Below, piece by piece: positions 63,425 to 64,000 of a stretch of DNA of 64,000 nucleotides (positions within the stretch are counted from its first letter, which is position 1; each line of letters opens with the position of its first letter). Below the pieces are notes generated by a model. The model had not been told where the DNA came from and did no database searches. It saw only the letters and a list, made by a program, of their open reading frames with translations. A program made the translations under genes and the position numbers. This stretch comes from Haliea sp963974125 (GTDB lineage: Bacteria; Pseudomonadota; Gammaproteobacteria; Pseudomonadales; Halieaceae): the NCBI GenBank assembly GCA_963974125.1, contig CAXBCH010000020.1, forward strand, positions 1-64,000. The letters run 5' to 3'.

Positions 63425-63542
63425 GTGATCGCGCTCGCCACCATCATCAGAAACGAGCGACCCGGAAAGCCCCGGAATGCACACGGCCCGTGCTACGAAG
63501 TGCCGTCGCTATCAGGGGTAATACCGTGAAGAGCGGGAAACG

Positions 63543-63571
63543 AAAAAGGGCCCGTGTTGCCACGAGCCCTT
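63543..63571 (-). terminator. intrinsic terminator of icd
   Basis: Minus strand: AAGGGCTCGTG, loop GCAA, CACGGGCCCTT followed by a T-run, 20 bases after the icd stop codon. The stem contains one wobble pair. Confidence 0.85.
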
Positions 63572-63593
63572 GCTGGTAACGCCGCGAACGGAA

Positions 63594-64000
63594 TTACATA
63601 TTGTCGATCAGTTTTTGACCAAACTCGGAACAGCTCACCAGCGTCGCCCCTTCCATCAGGCGCTCGAAGTCATAGGTGACGGTGCCGTTCTGGATGGCAC
63701 CGTTCATGCCTTTGATGATCAGGTCGGCGGCCTCGTTCCAGCCCAGGTGGCGCAGCATCATTTCCGCCGAGAGAATCAGGGAGCCGGGGTTGACCTTGTC
63801 CTGACCGGCGTACTTGGGCGCGGTGCCGTGGGTCGCTTCGAACAGGGCGATGGTGTCGGACAGGTTGGCGCCGGGCGCGATGCCGATACCGCCGACCTGG
63901 GCCGCGAGGGCATCGGACAGGTAGTCACCGTTCAGGTTCAGGGTGGCGATGACACTGTAGTCACCGGGACGGGTCAGGATCTGCTGCAGCATGGCATCGG
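63594..64000 (-). CDS. icd: isocitrate dehydrogenase (NADP-type), C-terminal part
   Basis: C-terminal 135 or so residues of a dimeric isocitrate dehydrogenase; the gene continues beyond the right edge of the window. Visible are NLNGDYLSDALAAQVGG with the metal-binding Asp residues, LFEATHGTAPKYAGQDKVNP with the cofactor-binding loop, ILSAEMMLRHLGW, and a Cys-containing end (LVSCSEFGQKLIDNM). This is the E. coli Icd type. It oxidises isocitrate to 2-oxoglutarate in the citric acid cycle. Followed by an intrinsic terminator. Confidence 0.95.
   Translation of the reverse strand, partial: DAMLQQILTRPGDYSVIATLNLNGDYLSDALAAQVGGIGIAPGANLSDTIALFEATHGTAPKYAGQDKVNPGSLILSAEMMLRHLGWNEAADLIIKGMNGAIQNGTVTYDFERLMEGATLVSCSEFGQKLIDNM

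Larger units (their letters stand above)
62972..63593. other. intergenic region between clpS and icd with structured repeats
   Basis: No gene is seen in about 620 bases. It holds two palindrome-rich elements (63108-63209 and 63333-63424), similar short direct repeats between them (CTCCCGCGCACTTTT and CTCCCGCGCACTGCT at about 63210-63224 and 63270-63285) and the icd terminator. Promoters for clpS and for genes beyond icd could lie here, but none is clear. Confidence 0.6.

Noticed and set aside
62972..63484. N-terminal extension of clpS to 63484
   Set aside because: The added sequence is translated from palindromic repeat DNA; the GTG at 62971 has a good ribosome site and matches the family start.

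Overview
The window reads as a chromosome segment of a gammaproteobacterium. The gene order infA-clpA-clpS-icd, the tusDCBE sulfur-relay genes beside trmA, the AcpH homologue, and the paired exosortase H genes fit a marine lineage such as Cellvibrionales/Halieaceae. That placement is inference from gene content; there is no rRNA in the window.

Positions 1-22385 look like the right part of an integrated metal-resistance island whose left end lies outside the window. A P4-type tyrosine integrase (21108-22385) sits at its right border. One long minus-strand array (11349 down to 200) encodes a MerR-type regulator, a Cu(+)-type P-ATPase, two DUF2933 proteins, a Met-rich periplasmic protein, an HMA-like protein, a methyltransferase-like membrane protein, a beta-CASP metallo-hydrolase with a companion protein, and a candidate membrane electron-transfer module: a Met-rich FAD/NAD/2Fe-2S oxidoreductase, a di-heme b membrane protein and a seven-heme cytochrome c. 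A plus-strand array (11875-19745) encodes a Cys-rich secreted protein, a DUF411 lipoprotein and a CusCBA-like RND efflux system; an IS5-family element with TTAA target duplications interrupts it. The 11.35-11.87 kb gap holds a promoter with a perfect 23-bp dyad inside a 19-bp spacer (MerR style) facing the minus array, and a GATTACA-N4-TGTAATC palindrome facing the plus array. A decayed IS630 fragment and about 0.8 kb without recognisable genes separate the efflux genes from the integrase.

From 22.4 kb onward the window looks like core chromosome. In order it holds a PEP-CTERM protein, a cysteine synthase, AcpH and a zinc-type CDF transporter, a PPIase/HupE-UreJ pair, a SulP transporter, a SnoaL-like protein with an epimerase, a Bax inhibitor-1 protein, tusDCBE-trmA, and a winged-helix/nuclease-like protein with a dimeric dUTPase. 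These are followed by an MscK-like channel next to a 1346-residue unknown membrane protein, tRNA-Leu(UAA), an AsmA-family protein and an NSS transporter. Next are a LEA2 lipoprotein, exosortase H with its partner, a LitR/CarH-like MerR regulator divergent from a sigma-70 factor, a TIGR01777 epimerase, a sirtuin, a DUF4397 lipoprotein, a class I photolyase, infA, clpA, clpS and the 3' part of icd.

The most interesting signals are the heme/flavin electron-transfer module embedded in the copper locus, the two regulator-like promoter architectures, the MerR/sigma pair near a photolyase, the giant unknown protein coupled to the mechanosensitive channel, and two three-hairpin repeat elements between clpS and icd.
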